Source of the DNA: Nonomuraea angiospora
Lineage (GTDB): Bacteria; Actinomycetota; Actinomycetes; Streptosporangiales; Streptosporangiaceae
Length of the DNA stretch: 64,000 nucleotides
NCBI RefSeq assembly: GCF_014873145.1
Contig: NZ_JADBEK010000001.1
Coordinates: 620,001-684,000 of the forward strand
Direction: 5' to 3'
Part shown: positions 17,802 to 26,210 of the stretch, one piece after another
Numbering within the stretch: the first letter of the stretch is position 1
Layout of the letters: every line of letters starts with the position of its first letter
Notes under the pieces: generated by a model
Databases searched by the model: none
The model's input: only the letters and a program-made list of their open reading frames with translations
Told to the model about the DNA's origin: nothing
Made by a program: the position numbers and the translations under genes

Positions 17802-18638
17802 TCACTTGACGGCTCCTCCGGTGATGCCGGAGATGATCCGTCTCTGGGCGACGACGAAGACGACGACCAGCGGCAGGCTCATGAGCACGACGTAGGCGAA
17901 AACGAGGTTCCAGTTGTTCTGATACAGGTTGCTGCTCGCCACCGAGTACAGGTTCAGGGGAAGTGTCGAGTACGTCCCTCCGCCGAGCACGAAGAAGGCG
18001 TAGAAGACGTCGTTCCAGATGTAGAGGCAGATGAGGATCGTGGCGGTCGCGATGACCGGGCGCAGCAGCGGCAGGACGACCTTGATGAAGATGCCGAGCG
18101 GCCGTGCGCCGTCCATGCGGGCCGCTTCCTCCACCTCGACCGGTATGGTCCGCACGAAACCGGTGACGAAGAAGATCACCAGCGACATGTACATGCCCAT
18201 GTAGACCAGCATCATGCCGATCGGCGTGCTGGCCAGGTGGAGTTGCCGGAGCAGCAGCACGATCGTGACGACGGCCGGAGGCAGGATGATCCCGCTGATC
18301 GCAGCCGAGTAGAGCACGGCCATGACGCGCCCGGTCCGCCGAGCCAGCACCCATGAGGCCAGCGAGCCGAAGATCAGCACCCCGGCGACGGACGGCACCA
18401 TGACCAGCAGGCTGCCGAACAGCGCCCACAGCATATGGCCCTGTGAGAACGCCTGGGAGTAGTTGTCCCACAGGTGCCACACCCGCGGGAGGGACAGGTC
18501 GGGCAGGTTCGCCTCGCCTTGCGACTTGGCGGAGGTCACCAGGGCCAGCCAGAGCGGGATCCCGATGACGACGGCGGCCAGGACGATGACGACGGCAGGG
18601 TGAACGAGGCGGGACCAGCCCCGGGTGGAGTTCCTCAC
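17802..18638 (-). CDS. CUT1 carbohydrate ABC transporter permease (MalG-like)
   Basis: A product of 278 residues with six membrane helices and the EAA loop EEAARMDGARPLGIFIKVVL, which contacts the ATPase. The GTG at 18638 overlaps the stop of the upstream permease (GTGA). A longer frame upstream exists but only shadows the neighbouring gene. It is the last gene of the alpha-galactoside operon. No ATPase gene accompanies it, so an ATPase shared by several systems (MsiK type, known in actinomycetes) is probably used. Confidence 0.92.
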   Translation of the reverse strand: MRNSTRGWSRLVHPAVVIVLAAVVIGIPLWLALVTSAKSQGEANLPDLSLPRVWHLWDNYSQAFSQGHMLWALFGSLLVMVPSVAGVLIFGSLASWVLARRTGRVMAVLYSAAISGIILPPAVVTIVLLLRQLHLASTPIGMMLVYMGMYMSLVIFFVTGFVRTIPVEVEEAARMDGARPLGIFIKVVLPLLRPVIATATILICLYIWNDVFYAFFVLGGGTYSTLPLNLYSVASSNLYQNNWNLVFAYVVLMSLPLVVVFVVAQRRIISGITGGAVK

Positions 18639-19540
18639 AGGACGCGCTCCCTCTTGCGCAGGTAGCCGATGACAGGGAAGGCCAGCAGAGCGACCAGGAG
18701 AAGGAGGGCGAGGCTCATCGTGGTCGCCTGGGCGAACAGGCCGTTGCCGTAGACGCGGAAGATGTAGATGTCGAGCACCTCGGTCTGCTGTGCGGGCCCT
18801 CCTCCCGTGGTCGCCAGGATCGTGTCGAACCCGTTGAAGGAGCCCAGCAGCGCGGTCGCGACGTTGAAGGTCACCGCGGGGGCGATCAGCGGGAACCGGA
18901 TGGATAGGAAGGTCCGCCACCTGCCGGCGCCGTCGATCCTGGCCGCCTCGAGCACGTCGGCCGGGATCGTCTTGAGACCGGCGAGGAAGATCACCATCGC
19001 CAGCCCCATCCACTTCCAGGAGTTCACGAAGGCCACCGTCACCACCGTCCACGTGGTGCTGCCGAGCCAGGGGATCGTCACCTGCTGGCCGATGAGAGCG
19101 CCGAGGAGCCCGTTGAGCGGACCGTCGGGCTTGAGGAGCGCCTGGAAGGTGTACCCCACCGCCAGGGCGGACATCAGCACCGGGATGAAGAAGACGACCC
19201 TGGCGAACCGGTTGATCCGGGTGTCGCGCTCCAGGAGCAGGGCGAGCCCCAGCCCGAACCCCGTCTGCATGATCGCCACCAGGACCGCGTAGACGATGGT
19301 GATCCGCAGTGACGACAGCAGGGCGCCGTTGGACAGCACCGCCTTGACGTTCGCCAGCCCCACGGGGCGGATGTCGTCATGGAAGGCAGACCAGTCCGTG
19401 AAGGCGTAGACGAAGTTGAAGACGGTCGGCAGGAAGAAGAACACGGCCAGCACGGCGAACGCCGGAGCGAGGAACGAGCTCGGGTACAACACCGCTCGCC
19501 GCGGCGAGCGACCGGAAGCGGCCGAAAGAGAAGGGATCAT
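18635..19540 (-). CDS. CUT1 carbohydrate ABC transporter permease (MalF-like)
   Basis: A 301-residue protein with six hydrophobic helices after a short basic N-terminus. The EAA loop reads LEAARIDGAGRWRTFLSIRF. It pairs with the MalG-like permease to form the channel. It is 62 bp downstream of the binding-protein gene and overlaps the next gene by 4 bp. The substrate is inferred from the alpha-galactosidase gene of the same operon. Confidence 0.92.
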   Translation of the reverse strand: MIPSLSAASGRSPRRAVLYPSSFLAPAFAVLAVFFFLPTVFNFVYAFTDWSAFHDDIRPVGLANVKAVLSNGALLSSLRITIVYAVLVAIMQTGFGLGLALLLERDTRINRFARVVFFIPVLMSALAVGYTFQALLKPDGPLNGLLGALIGQQVTIPWLGSTTWTVVTVAFVNSWKWMGLAMVIFLAGLKTIPADVLEAARIDGAGRWRTFLSIRFPLIAPAVTFNVATALLGSFNGFDTILATTGGGPAQQTEVLDIYIFRVYGNGLFAQATTMSLALLLLVALLAFPVIGYLRKRERVL

Positions 19541-19602
19541 GGCGATCCTGCATGCCTCTCAGTGTGGTGGGGGGCGGGAGGGGCTCCGTGCCCCCGCCGC
19601 CG

Positions 19603-20928
19603 TCAGAAGCCCTGGATCCCGAGTGCCTGGGCGAGCTGGGCGAACTGCGACTGTGTAGTGGAGGTCACCTGTTCGGGGGTCATGGTCCCGTTGACCATGT
19701 TCGCCAGGTTCACGTAGAAGTCCGGGTTCACCGCGGCGTTCTGCTGCATCGAGCCGGCCGCGTCGTCCAGCGCGGCCGTGGCCTGCTTCACGGCCTCCGG
19801 CACCCCGGCGGGAGTCGGTACGGCAGGCTCGATCGACACGGTGCCGGCGGACTTCACGTAGTCGGGGTAGTAGGTCTCCAGCCAGAACCGCAGGAACTGC
19901 CGGGCGCCCGCCTCCCGCTTCGGATCTCCGGTCTTGAAGGCGACCAGGGCGTTGTCACCGCCGGGCACCGACGTGGCGATGTTGCCGTCCTTGGAGATCG
20001 GGAACCAGCCGATCTCCCGGTCTATGGTCGCCGTGTCCGCCGTCGACTGCATCAGCGACGCGAACGAGGTGAGCTGCAGCACCATCGCCGCCTCGCCCTT
20101 GAGCAGGGCCGGGCCGGACTCGGTGTACTTGGAGGTCTTGTCGTCCTGGTTGAACAGACCCTGCTTCACCATGTCCTGGAACTGCCGGACGGCGCCGAGG
20201 ATCTCCGGATCGGTGAACTTCTCCTTGTTCTGGCTGACCCGCTCCCACAGGCCCTTCTTCGACGCCTCGGCCAGCAGGACCTGCGGCCACCACTGGGTGG
20301 GCCACTGGTCGCCGGCGGCGCCGAAGAACGGCGCCACCCCCTTCGCCTTGATCTTCTGGGCGTCGGCGAGCAACTCGCTGAAGTTCTTGGGCGGGCTCGT
20401 GATCCCCGCCTTCTGGAACACCGACTTGTTGTAGAAGACACCGAGAACGGAGGGGACGTTGACGAAGGCCGCGTAGTGATGCCCGTTCACCACGCCCAGC
20501 TTCTGGATGGCCGGCGTCTGCCTGGCCAGCCACGGCGCGCCGTCCAGGCTCTGCAGGTCGGTGGAGGGCTTGAGCAGCGCGAGCATGCTGCCGGTCGGCT
20601 GCCAGGTGGCGAGGTCCGGTTTGGCGCCCGTGGCCAGCTTGGTCGGCGCGTTGGTCTCGTAGACGTCGGGAATGACGACCTTGGTGATCTTCGCTCCGGT
20701 CTTGGCCTCGAACGACTTGATGACGTTGTCGGCCATCGCGGCGGTCTGCGTCGACATCCACAGGGTGAGGGTCACCCCCTGCAGGCCGGCGCCCGGGTCA
20801 GGCCAGGCCGTGGTGACCGGCCCGGCTGGGGCTGAGGACGTCCCGGGGTTGCCCGCCGAGCAGCCGGCCAGCAGCAGAGCCCCGCACGTGGCGGCGGCCG
20901 CCGCGCGGGAAAGGCCTCGCGTCTTCAT
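19603..20928 (-). CDS. CUT1 sugar-binding lipoprotein, probably for alpha-galactosides
   Basis: The ATG at 20928 is preceded by AGGAGA and opens a lipoprotein signal (SRAAAAATCGALLLAGC). About 441 residues with the type-2 periplasmic-binding fold (VTLTLWMSTQTAAMADNVIK at the N-terminus, a GVFYNKSVFQKAGI segment near the hinge). It is secreted and lipid-anchored, and delivers sugar to the two permeases that follow. Its gene lies between the GH36 gene and the permeases. Raffinose, melibiose or galactomannan oligosaccharides are plausible ligands by context only. Confidence 0.92.
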   Translation of the reverse strand: MKTRGLSRAAAAATCGALLLAGCSAGNPGTSSAPAGPVTTAWPDPGAGLQGVTLTLWMSTQTAAMADNVIKSFEAKTGAKITKVVIPDVYETNAPTKLATGAKPDLATWQPTGSMLALLKPSTDLQSLDGAPWLARQTPAIQKLGVVNGHHYAAFVNVPSVLGVFYNKSVFQKAGITSPPKNFSELLADAQKIKAKGVAPFFGAAGDQWPTQWWPQVLLAEASKKGLWERVSQNKEKFTDPEILGAVRQFQDMVKQGLFNQDDKTSKYTESGPALLKGEAAMVLQLTSFASLMQSTADTATIDREIGWFPISKDGNIATSVPGGDNALVAFKTGDPKREAGARQFLRFWLETYYPDYVKSAGTVSIEPAVPTPAGVPEAVKQATAALDDAAGSMQQNAAVNPDFYVNLANMVNGTMTPEQVTSTTQSQFAQLAQALGIQGF

Positions 20929-20978
20929 GGATTCTCCTGGTGTGTGGTGGGAGGTGAGGGCTGCCACGCTGAACGGGA

Positions 20979-23102
20979 TCAGTGCTCCGGCCGCAGGCGG
21001 AGCAGGCGTGCGGACGGTCCGGGTACGGCGGGACGGACCGTGAGCCGCGCGGTGGAGGCGTCCCATCGGTGCTGCCAGCCGGGCAGCGTCGCCGGGTACT
21101 CGGTCTCCACCCGCAGCCGGCGGCCGCGCAGGCCGGGCAGGTCCACCTGGATGTCGTGCGGCCCGCCGTCGCGTTGCCATACGGCCAGGCGCACCGTGTC
21201 ACCGGTGCGCAGGCCCAGCGCGACGACATCGTCGGACCAGGCGGGCAGCCCCAGCGGCCAGAACGGCTCGGCCGCGGCGACCTCGGCCCTGATCCGCTTG
21301 TGCACGGCAACCCCGTCCGCGACGAGCTCCCGCTCGGCCCGGCTCATCTTGTCGAGATGTCCCGACAGGTAGAGCCGCCCGGCCAGACCGTTGATCATGG
21401 TGAAGGCCAGAGCCTCCGGGGGCATCCCCGGCTGCGGGTAGGCCCAGTTGCCTGCCTGCTCGGGGAGCATCGTGGCGGGCGCGGCCGCCGCGATGGCGGC
21501 GTAGAGCCGCCAGTCCTGCTGGTCGGAGGTGGACTGGAGCTGGAGGCGGGAGAGCATCGCGTAGTCGGCCCGCATGGCTCCCGAGGCGCAGTTCTCGAAG
21601 ATCACCTCCGGGTGGCGCCCGAGCAGGTCGTCCAGCCACTCCAGGTGGGCGCGGTTGTGCTCGAGCAGTCCCTCTCCCGGCTGGAGCGCGCCCCGGTCGG
21701 TGCCCGGCCCCGGGGTGACGTTGTAGTCGAGCTTGAAGAATCCGGTGCCGTAGTCGTGCACGAGGCGATCGACCACCTCGTCGAGATGCTTCCTGGCGGA
21801 GGGGTGGCGCAGGTCGAGGAAGTACCGGCCGTGCTCCACGACCCGCTCGCCGTTCCGGCTCAGGAACGCCTCGTCGGGCAGCATTGCGGCGACAGGGCTG
21901 CGCACCCCGACGACCTCCGGCTCCAGCCACAGGCCGGGGCGCATGCCCCTGGCCCTGATGTGGTCGAAGACCCGGGCGAGCCCGCCGTCCGGGAAGCGGC
22001 CGGTCGAGGGGCGCCACTCGCCGACGCTGTCCCACCACTTCCCGCCGTCGTCGTACCAGCCCGCGTCGACGCAGAAGTACTCGGCGCCGCTCTCCGCGGC
22101 GGCGTCGATGAGAGGCAGCAGGCGCTCGGTGGTCGGGTCGCCCATGAGGGTGTTCATGTAGTCGTTGAAGATGACCGGCAGCGCGTCGCCTGTGGGATGC
22201 GCGCGGCGGATCGCCCTCCGCTGCCGGGTGAGGGCGGCCAGCGCTCCCTGGCAACCCTCGTCGGACACGGCGACGGACACGGGGACAGCGACGAAGCTCT
22301 CCCCCGGGAGCAGCCGGGTGCTCCACTGGTGGTCGAGGTCGGTGGGGCCGCTCAGCACGAGGGAGACGGCGTTCGCCCCGTCACGGCGGCGGTCCAACTC
22401 CCAGCGCCAGGCGCCGTTGTGCTCGATCTGCCAGCCCCATGCCCGGCCGGTGCGGGCGCTCGCCAGGACACCGGTCGGCAGGTATTCGCCCGAGGACCAG
22501 GTGCTCTTGCTCACCGCGACGAGCGCGCCCCGGCCGTCGTGCCGGTGCAGTTCGCTGTTGATGTCCGCCAGCCCGTCCGGCCCGGACAACGGGATGGCCG
22601 CCCACCTGCCCTCTGCGCACCAGTCGGCGCGCGCCCGCCACAGGACCAGGTCGCCGTCGTCCGCCGTCTCGGGCAGCGCGCCGGAGGCGAAGGACGACAC
22701 CATCTGCAGAACCCGGGGCGCCGGTCCGGTGTTCGTGACCTCGGTCCAGGTCTGCAGGGCCGGGACATCCGTCCTGGCGCGAAGGACACTGGTCGCCTCC
22801 AGCCCGGTCACCTCGTCACGCTGTCTCACCCGCAGTTCCCGCCAGTCGCCGTCCGCCCGCTCGACGGCGTCCACGAACCGGAGCCGCGATCCGGCGGCGG
22901 TGTCAGTGAACCGGGTGTTGGACAGTCCCCGGCCTTCCCCCAGAACCATCAGCTCGACCAGCGGCTGCGCCCGGAACGGGGGCACGGCGCTCGGTGCGGG
23001 CGACGCGGTCGCGAGCCTCGCGATGCGGGCCGGAGCGTCTTCGGGCCGCTCGAGTACCAGGTCGAGTGAGCCGGGACGCCACTGGATGGTTCTGCTCGTC
23101 AT
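20979..23102 (-). CDS. Alpha-galactosidase, glycoside hydrolase family 36
   Basis: A 707-residue cytoplasmic enzyme. The start at 23102 follows AAGGAA; 25 further in-frame residues upstream are possible but would run through the operator region. The GH36 pattern is clear: the beta-sandwich N-domain, then FCVDAGWYDDGG, LWLEPEVVGVRSP, and the nucleophile Asp459 in FFKLDYN. The acid/base Asp527 lies in STSDQQD. It would hydrolyse imported alpha-galactosides to galactose by a retaining mechanism. It is the first gene of the operon with the binding protein and permeases. Twin LacI-type operators lie just upstream, so it is likely repressed by the LacI protein encoded at 23266-24279. Confidence 0.93.
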   Translation of the reverse strand: MTSRTIQWRPGSLDLVLERPEDAPARIARLATASPAPSAVPPFRAQPLVELMVLGEGRGLSNTRFTDTAAGSRLRFVDAVERADGDWRELRVRQRDEVTGLEATSVLRARTDVPALQTWTEVTNTGPAPRVLQMVSSFASGALPETADDGDLVLWRARADWCAEGRWAAIPLSGPDGLADINSELHRHDGRGALVAVSKSTWSSGEYLPTGVLASARTGRAWGWQIEHNGAWRWELDRRRDGANAVSLVLSGPTDLDHQWSTRLLPGESFVAVPVSVAVSDEGCQGALAALTRQRRAIRRAHPTGDALPVIFNDYMNTLMGDPTTERLLPLIDAAAESGAEYFCVDAGWYDDGGKWWDSVGEWRPSTGRFPDGGLARVFDHIRARGMRPGLWLEPEVVGVRSPVAAMLPDEAFLSRNGERVVEHGRYFLDLRHPSARKHLDEVVDRLVHDYGTGFFKLDYNVTPGPGTDRGALQPGEGLLEHNRAHLEWLDDLLGRHPEVIFENCASGAMRADYAMLSRLQLQSTSDQQDWRLYAAIAAAAPATMLPEQAGNWAYPQPGMPPEALAFTMINGLAGRLYLSGHLDKMSRAERELVADGVAVHKRIRAEVAAAEPFWPLGLPAWSDDVVALGLRTGDTVRLAVWQRDGGPHDIQVDLPGLRGRRLRVETEYPATLPGWQHRWDASTARLTVRPAVPGPSARLLRLRPEH

Positions 23103-23140
23103 CACGTTCCTTAAGCCGGACATACGGTGCGGTTCAGCCA

Positions 23141-23202
23141 TGAAAGCGTTTATCAAGCAATGTGACAAGGGGACCACCGGAAATGCGCTGATAACGCTTT
23201 CA
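23141..23202. promoter_or_regulatory. Twin LacI-type operators upstream of the alpha-galactosidase operon
   Basis: TGAAAGCGTTTATCA (23141-23155) and TGATAACGCTTTCA (23189-23202) are two versions of the same CG-centred LacI/GalR box in opposite orientation. Their centres are 48 bp apart. Both are upstream of the GH36 start and downstream of the lacI-type gene, the expected place for local control. Confidence 0.75.
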
Positions 23203-23265
23203 ACACGAGAGTGTCATGAAGGAACATGACCACGCGTGCGCGGTCCAAGGGTTCCTAGGCCGAGG

Positions 23266-24279
23266 TCAGCGGGCGGGCGGAGCGGTGCTCTTGCGCACGA
23301 CCAGGCGCGGGGTCGACCGCGGCGTCGCGACCGGCACCCCTGCCAGCCTGCCGAGCAGGAAGTCGACCGCCATGCGCCCGAGTTCGGCGAAGTCCTGGCT
23401 CATCGTGGTCAGCGAAGGAGTCCAGATCTCGGCCAGCGGATGGTCGTCGAAGCCGACGACGCTGACGTCCTCGGGGACCCGCGAGCCCTCGTCCTGCAAG
23501 GCCTTGATCACGCCGAAGGCGACCTCATCGTTGCCGCACAGCACCGCGGTGACGTCGCCGCGCCTGGCCAGGCGCGCGCCGGCCTGGAGGCCCGAGCGCG
23601 GGGTCCCGTCACTCTCCACGATCTCCGGAACCGGGGCTCCCGCCGCCTCCAGCGCCTCCCGCCAGCCCAGCAGCCGCCCGCTCGGCCGGCCGGAGGCAGG
23701 TATCCCCACGTGGTGCACGGTGCGGTGGCCCAGTCCGAGCAGGTAGTTCGTCGCATCCCGCGCGCCGGCGTGGTCGTCGAACAGGGCCCGCGGGACGCTC
23801 CTGCCCTGCCCGGCGGAGGACACCGCCGCCACGGGGACCGTGTCGGGCAGTGCCGCCAGCGCCCGGCTGCCCTGGATGTCGAACTCGAGCACGATCATCC
23901 CGGCGAGCGGCTGGTCGAGCGCGAGGTCCACGGCCACCCGCGCCGACTCCTCGTCGTCGCCGTCCAGCATCGTCAGGGCGACCACCAGGCCGACCGCGCG
24001 GGCGGCTTCCTCGATCCCCCGGATCGCGCTGGCATAACCGTACCGGGTGGTGTCGCTGGTCAGCACGCTGATGATGGAGCGCCGGCCAGTCGCCAGGGCG
24101 CGCGCCGCGGCGTTGGGGCGGTATCCCAGCTCCTGGATCGCGCGCAGGACCTGCCTGCGCTTGTCGGCGCTCACCGGCGCGGACCCGCTCAGCACCCGAG
24201 ACACCGTGGGGACGGACACGCCGGCGACCCTCGCCACGTCCGCGAGGACGGGAGGGCGGGTGTGCGGGCGGCGGGTCAC
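23266..24279 (-). CDS. LacI family transcriptional repressor
   Basis: The protein has an N-terminal LacI helix-turn-helix ([20 protein letters not shown]) and hinge helix ([12 protein letters not shown]), then a periplasmic-binding-protein-like effector domain ending [17 protein letters not shown]. The GTG at 24279 gives 337 residues, the normal family length, though no good ribosome site is seen and the mRNA may have a very short leader (TATGTA lies at 24296-24291). The frame continues upstream into an integrase remnant. That extension is an accident of the insertion. Effector inference: galactose or an alpha-galactoside. Confidence 0.9.
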   Translation of the reverse strand: MTRRPHTRPPVLADVARVAGVSVPTVSRVLSGSAPVSADKRRQVLRAIQELGYRPNAAARALATGRRSIISVLTSDTTRYGYASAIRGIEEAARAVGLVVALTMLDGDDEESARVAVDLALDQPLAGMIVLEFDIQGSRALAALPDTVPVAAVSSAGQGRSVPRALFDDHAGARDATNYLLGLGHRTVHHVGIPASGRPSGRLLGWREALEAAGAPVPEIVESDGTPRSGLQAGARLARRGDVTAVLCGNDEVAFGVIKALQDEGSRVPEDVSVVGFDDHPLAEIWTPSLTTMSQDFAELGRMAVDFLLGRLAGVPVATPRSTPRLVVRKSTAPPAR

Positions 24280-24372
24280 ACCGGTAAGCGTACATACCAG
24301 GAGGCGAAGGCCTGGACGGGCGGCTCCTGCGGCCGGGCTCGGTGGGCTGCTGCTGGTCGGGGCTGCTGGTGG

Positions 24373-24606
24373 GCACTCTGCCCGCACGGTCCGCATCCAC
24401 CGCTCGGCATAGCGGTTCGCCCGCCGCGTCAGCGGCGGCGTCCTCGCCACCGTCACGCCCTCGCCGGTGAGGACTTCGTCGAAGACGGCGGTGAACTTGG
24501 TGTCTCGATCGCGGATGACGAAACGGTAGGAGCTGATCCGGTCGCCGAAGTCCATGGGCAGGTTGCGGGCCGTCTGTGCCGTCCAGGCGCCGGTCGGGTG
24601 TGCTGA
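24373..24606 (-). mobile_element. Integrase/transposase remnant (rve type), left copy
   Basis: The minus-strand frame encodes [20 protein letters not shown], then [11 protein letters not shown] and [13 protein letters not shown]. This is the middle of a DDE integrase-core transposase common in actinomycetes. Both ends are missing and it is fused in frame to the region upstream of the lacI-type gene. A second remnant of the same family in the same orientation lies at 30232-30462. Confidence 0.75.
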
Positions 24607-24777
24607 GCATGCGTCCGGTGGGGGAGCGGTCGTCGCCTGGCAGCCCCAGGCAGAGGACGAGCGGGGACAGGTCATCGAGGTGCACGCCGACCGCGGCCCA
24701 GGCCGAGCGGCGGGCGTCCGCGCCGCCTTCGCCCGCGTGCGGCAGAGGAGAGGCGCCAGGAAACCGCGGACCGGGCG

Positions 24778-25770
24778 TTACCAGACGGTCTGTACGGGTC
24801 CGTCAAGCTGTGGTGGGCGGGTTCGCACCAGGTCGGTCAGGGCGGTGCCGGTCTCGCGGGTGATGGGGCCGGTGGGTTCGAGGCCGAGGCGGTGCGCGAG
24901 ATCGGCTGACTGGAGGTGGGCGGTGGCCTCCACCAGGAGTGCGTACATATCGCAGGCGGTGCGGGCGCGCCGCCAGGCCGTCACCAGCACGGCGGCGGCG
25001 ATCGGCAGGCCGGGCCACCACAGGGCGGCGACGGCGAGGTAGAGCAGGCCCCATCCGGCCAGCGTGGTGGCGCGGGTGAGGGTCTCGCGGGCGGCGATGA
25101 TCTCCGTGCGGGTGGTGTCCGGGGCGGTGAGCCAGAGGTACGGCCAGACCGTGGCGAGGTCGAGGCCGAGGTCGCGGTTGAGCCGGACGGTGGCGTCGTT
25201 GAGCCGGTCGCCCATCCAGGTGGGGCGCGTGGGCGGTTCGGCGGCGATCCGCAAGATCTTCCGGTGGGCGAGTTCGCGCGGGGACGGCAGCGGGCTGGAG
25301 AGCGCCGGTCCGGGGCGAGCCGGTATCGGCGGGTTCGCGGCGAGCCGAGCTCGGACATGGGCGGCCGCGGCCTTCTCGCGGGTCTCGTGATAGTTCGATA
25401 CCGCCTCTGTCCAGCGGCGGTGCCGGCCGCGGGTGCGAAGCGCGGCGAGTTGGCGGAGCGGGGGCGGCCAGCCGGCCCAGTCGGCGGCCAGCCAGAGGCG
25501 TTCGACCAGGCTGCCAAGGCTCTGGGCGGTCAGGCCGGCGGTGGCCGCGGCCAGCAGGTACGCGCCGAGGAGGGCGAGTCCCGCCGCCGAGGCGGCATCC
25601 GCGTCCACTGTTTCGAGACGGTCGGTCACACGGCGGGCGTCGAACGGGTGGGCATGCCCCAGCGCGTGGGCGGCGGCGAGGGCGGCGACGTACAGCAGGC
25701 CCGGCAGGACGAGCAGCGTGAACCAGCGGTCGGCGATCTTCTTGCCGAGCTCGGCGAGCAGTCCGCCCAT
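24778..25770 (-). CDS. Membrane protein of unknown function, CHAT-module neighbour
   Basis: A 330-residue product. Hydrophobic helices are seen near residues 15-35, 60-80 and 250-285, flanking a charged central part (about 110-235) that carries a predicted amphipathic stretch with many Arg and Ala. No known domain was recognised. The ATG lies 3 bp after the stop of the 25774-26157 gene, so the two are translated together. Both are divergent from the CHAT-TPR gene. Membrane proteins beside caspase-like effectors are a recurring theme in bacterial conflict systems, so a role as membrane sensor or effector is conceivable. This is inference from position only. Confidence 0.75.
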   Translation of the reverse strand: MGGLLAELGKKIADRWFTLLVLPGLLYVAALAAAHALGHAHPFDARRVTDRLETVDADAASAAGLALLGAYLLAAATAGLTAQSLGSLVERLWLAADWAGWPPPLRQLAALRTRGRHRRWTEAVSNYHETREKAAAAHVRARLAANPPIPARPGPALSSPLPSPRELAHRKILRIAAEPPTRPTWMGDRLNDATVRLNRDLGLDLATVWPYLWLTAPDTTRTEIIAARETLTRATTLAGWGLLYLAVAALWWPGLPIAAAVLVTAWRRARTACDMYALLVEATAHLQSADLAHRLGLEPTGPITRETGTALTDLVRTRPPQLDGPVQTVW

Positions 25771-25773
25771 CTG

Positions 25774-26157
25774 TTACGGCAACCGTTCGAGCAGCATCGA
25801 GGTCTCGTCGATCTCGCACGTGGGCGCGGCCGAAGCACCGGGCTCTGGCCACTGGTAGCGGGCGCAGCGGCGGTGCGGGCACGTGTACAGGGTCTCGGGA
25901 GGGGCAGCGGCGGTGATGCCGGCCAGGCGGACGGAGCGAGCGGAGCCGCCGTACACGCCGAGCACGTCCCCGCCTGCCAGCAAGGCCTCGTGCAGGTCGT
26001 CGAGAGGCCGTGTGACGTCGCTGCCGTCGCGGATCGCGGCCAGGAGCCGGTCGAGAGGCGCCCGGTCGCCGAGGTGGTCGAGTTGGGCACGCAGGTCGGG
26101 AAGGTTGCCGCACACGTACGCGATGGCGGCGCTGACACGCTCAGATAACCCAGCCAT
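25774..26157 (-). CDS. Small Cys-containing protein of unknown function, CHAT-module neighbour
   Basis: The ATG at 26157 has GAGGGG about 5 nt upstream and gives 127 residues; an earlier in-frame start at 26205 is less likely. The N-terminal two thirds look alpha-helical (VSAAIAYVCGNLPDLRAQLD, then LDDLHEALLAGGDV). The C-terminus has CPHRRC followed about 15 residues later by another Cys (APTCEID), a partial zinc-ribbon-like pattern. Similar short proteins with a CPxxRC tail occur beside actinomycete CHAT and effector-associated genes in my recollection, but I cannot name the family. It could be an adaptor in the CHAT module. Confidence 0.65.
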   Translation of the reverse strand: MAGLSERVSAAIAYVCGNLPDLRAQLDHLGDRAPLDRLLAAIRDGSDVTRPLDDLHEALLAGGDVLGVYGGSARSVRLAGITAAAPPETLYTCPHRRCARYQWPEPGASAAPTCEIDETSMLLERLP

Positions 26158-26210
26158 TCCGCCCCTCTTGGAACACCACTGTGGAGCCGTACCGAAAGTT
26201 AGCATCAGGC

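Noticed and set aside
20982..23069. 695-codon open frame on the plus strand
   Set aside because: It is antisense to the GH36 alpha-galactosidase, which has full catalytic motifs. The composition again fits a shadow.
23609..24685. 358-codon frame across the lacI-type gene
   Set aside because: It reads the wrong frame of the LacI gene and of the integrase remnant; the residues form no known domain.
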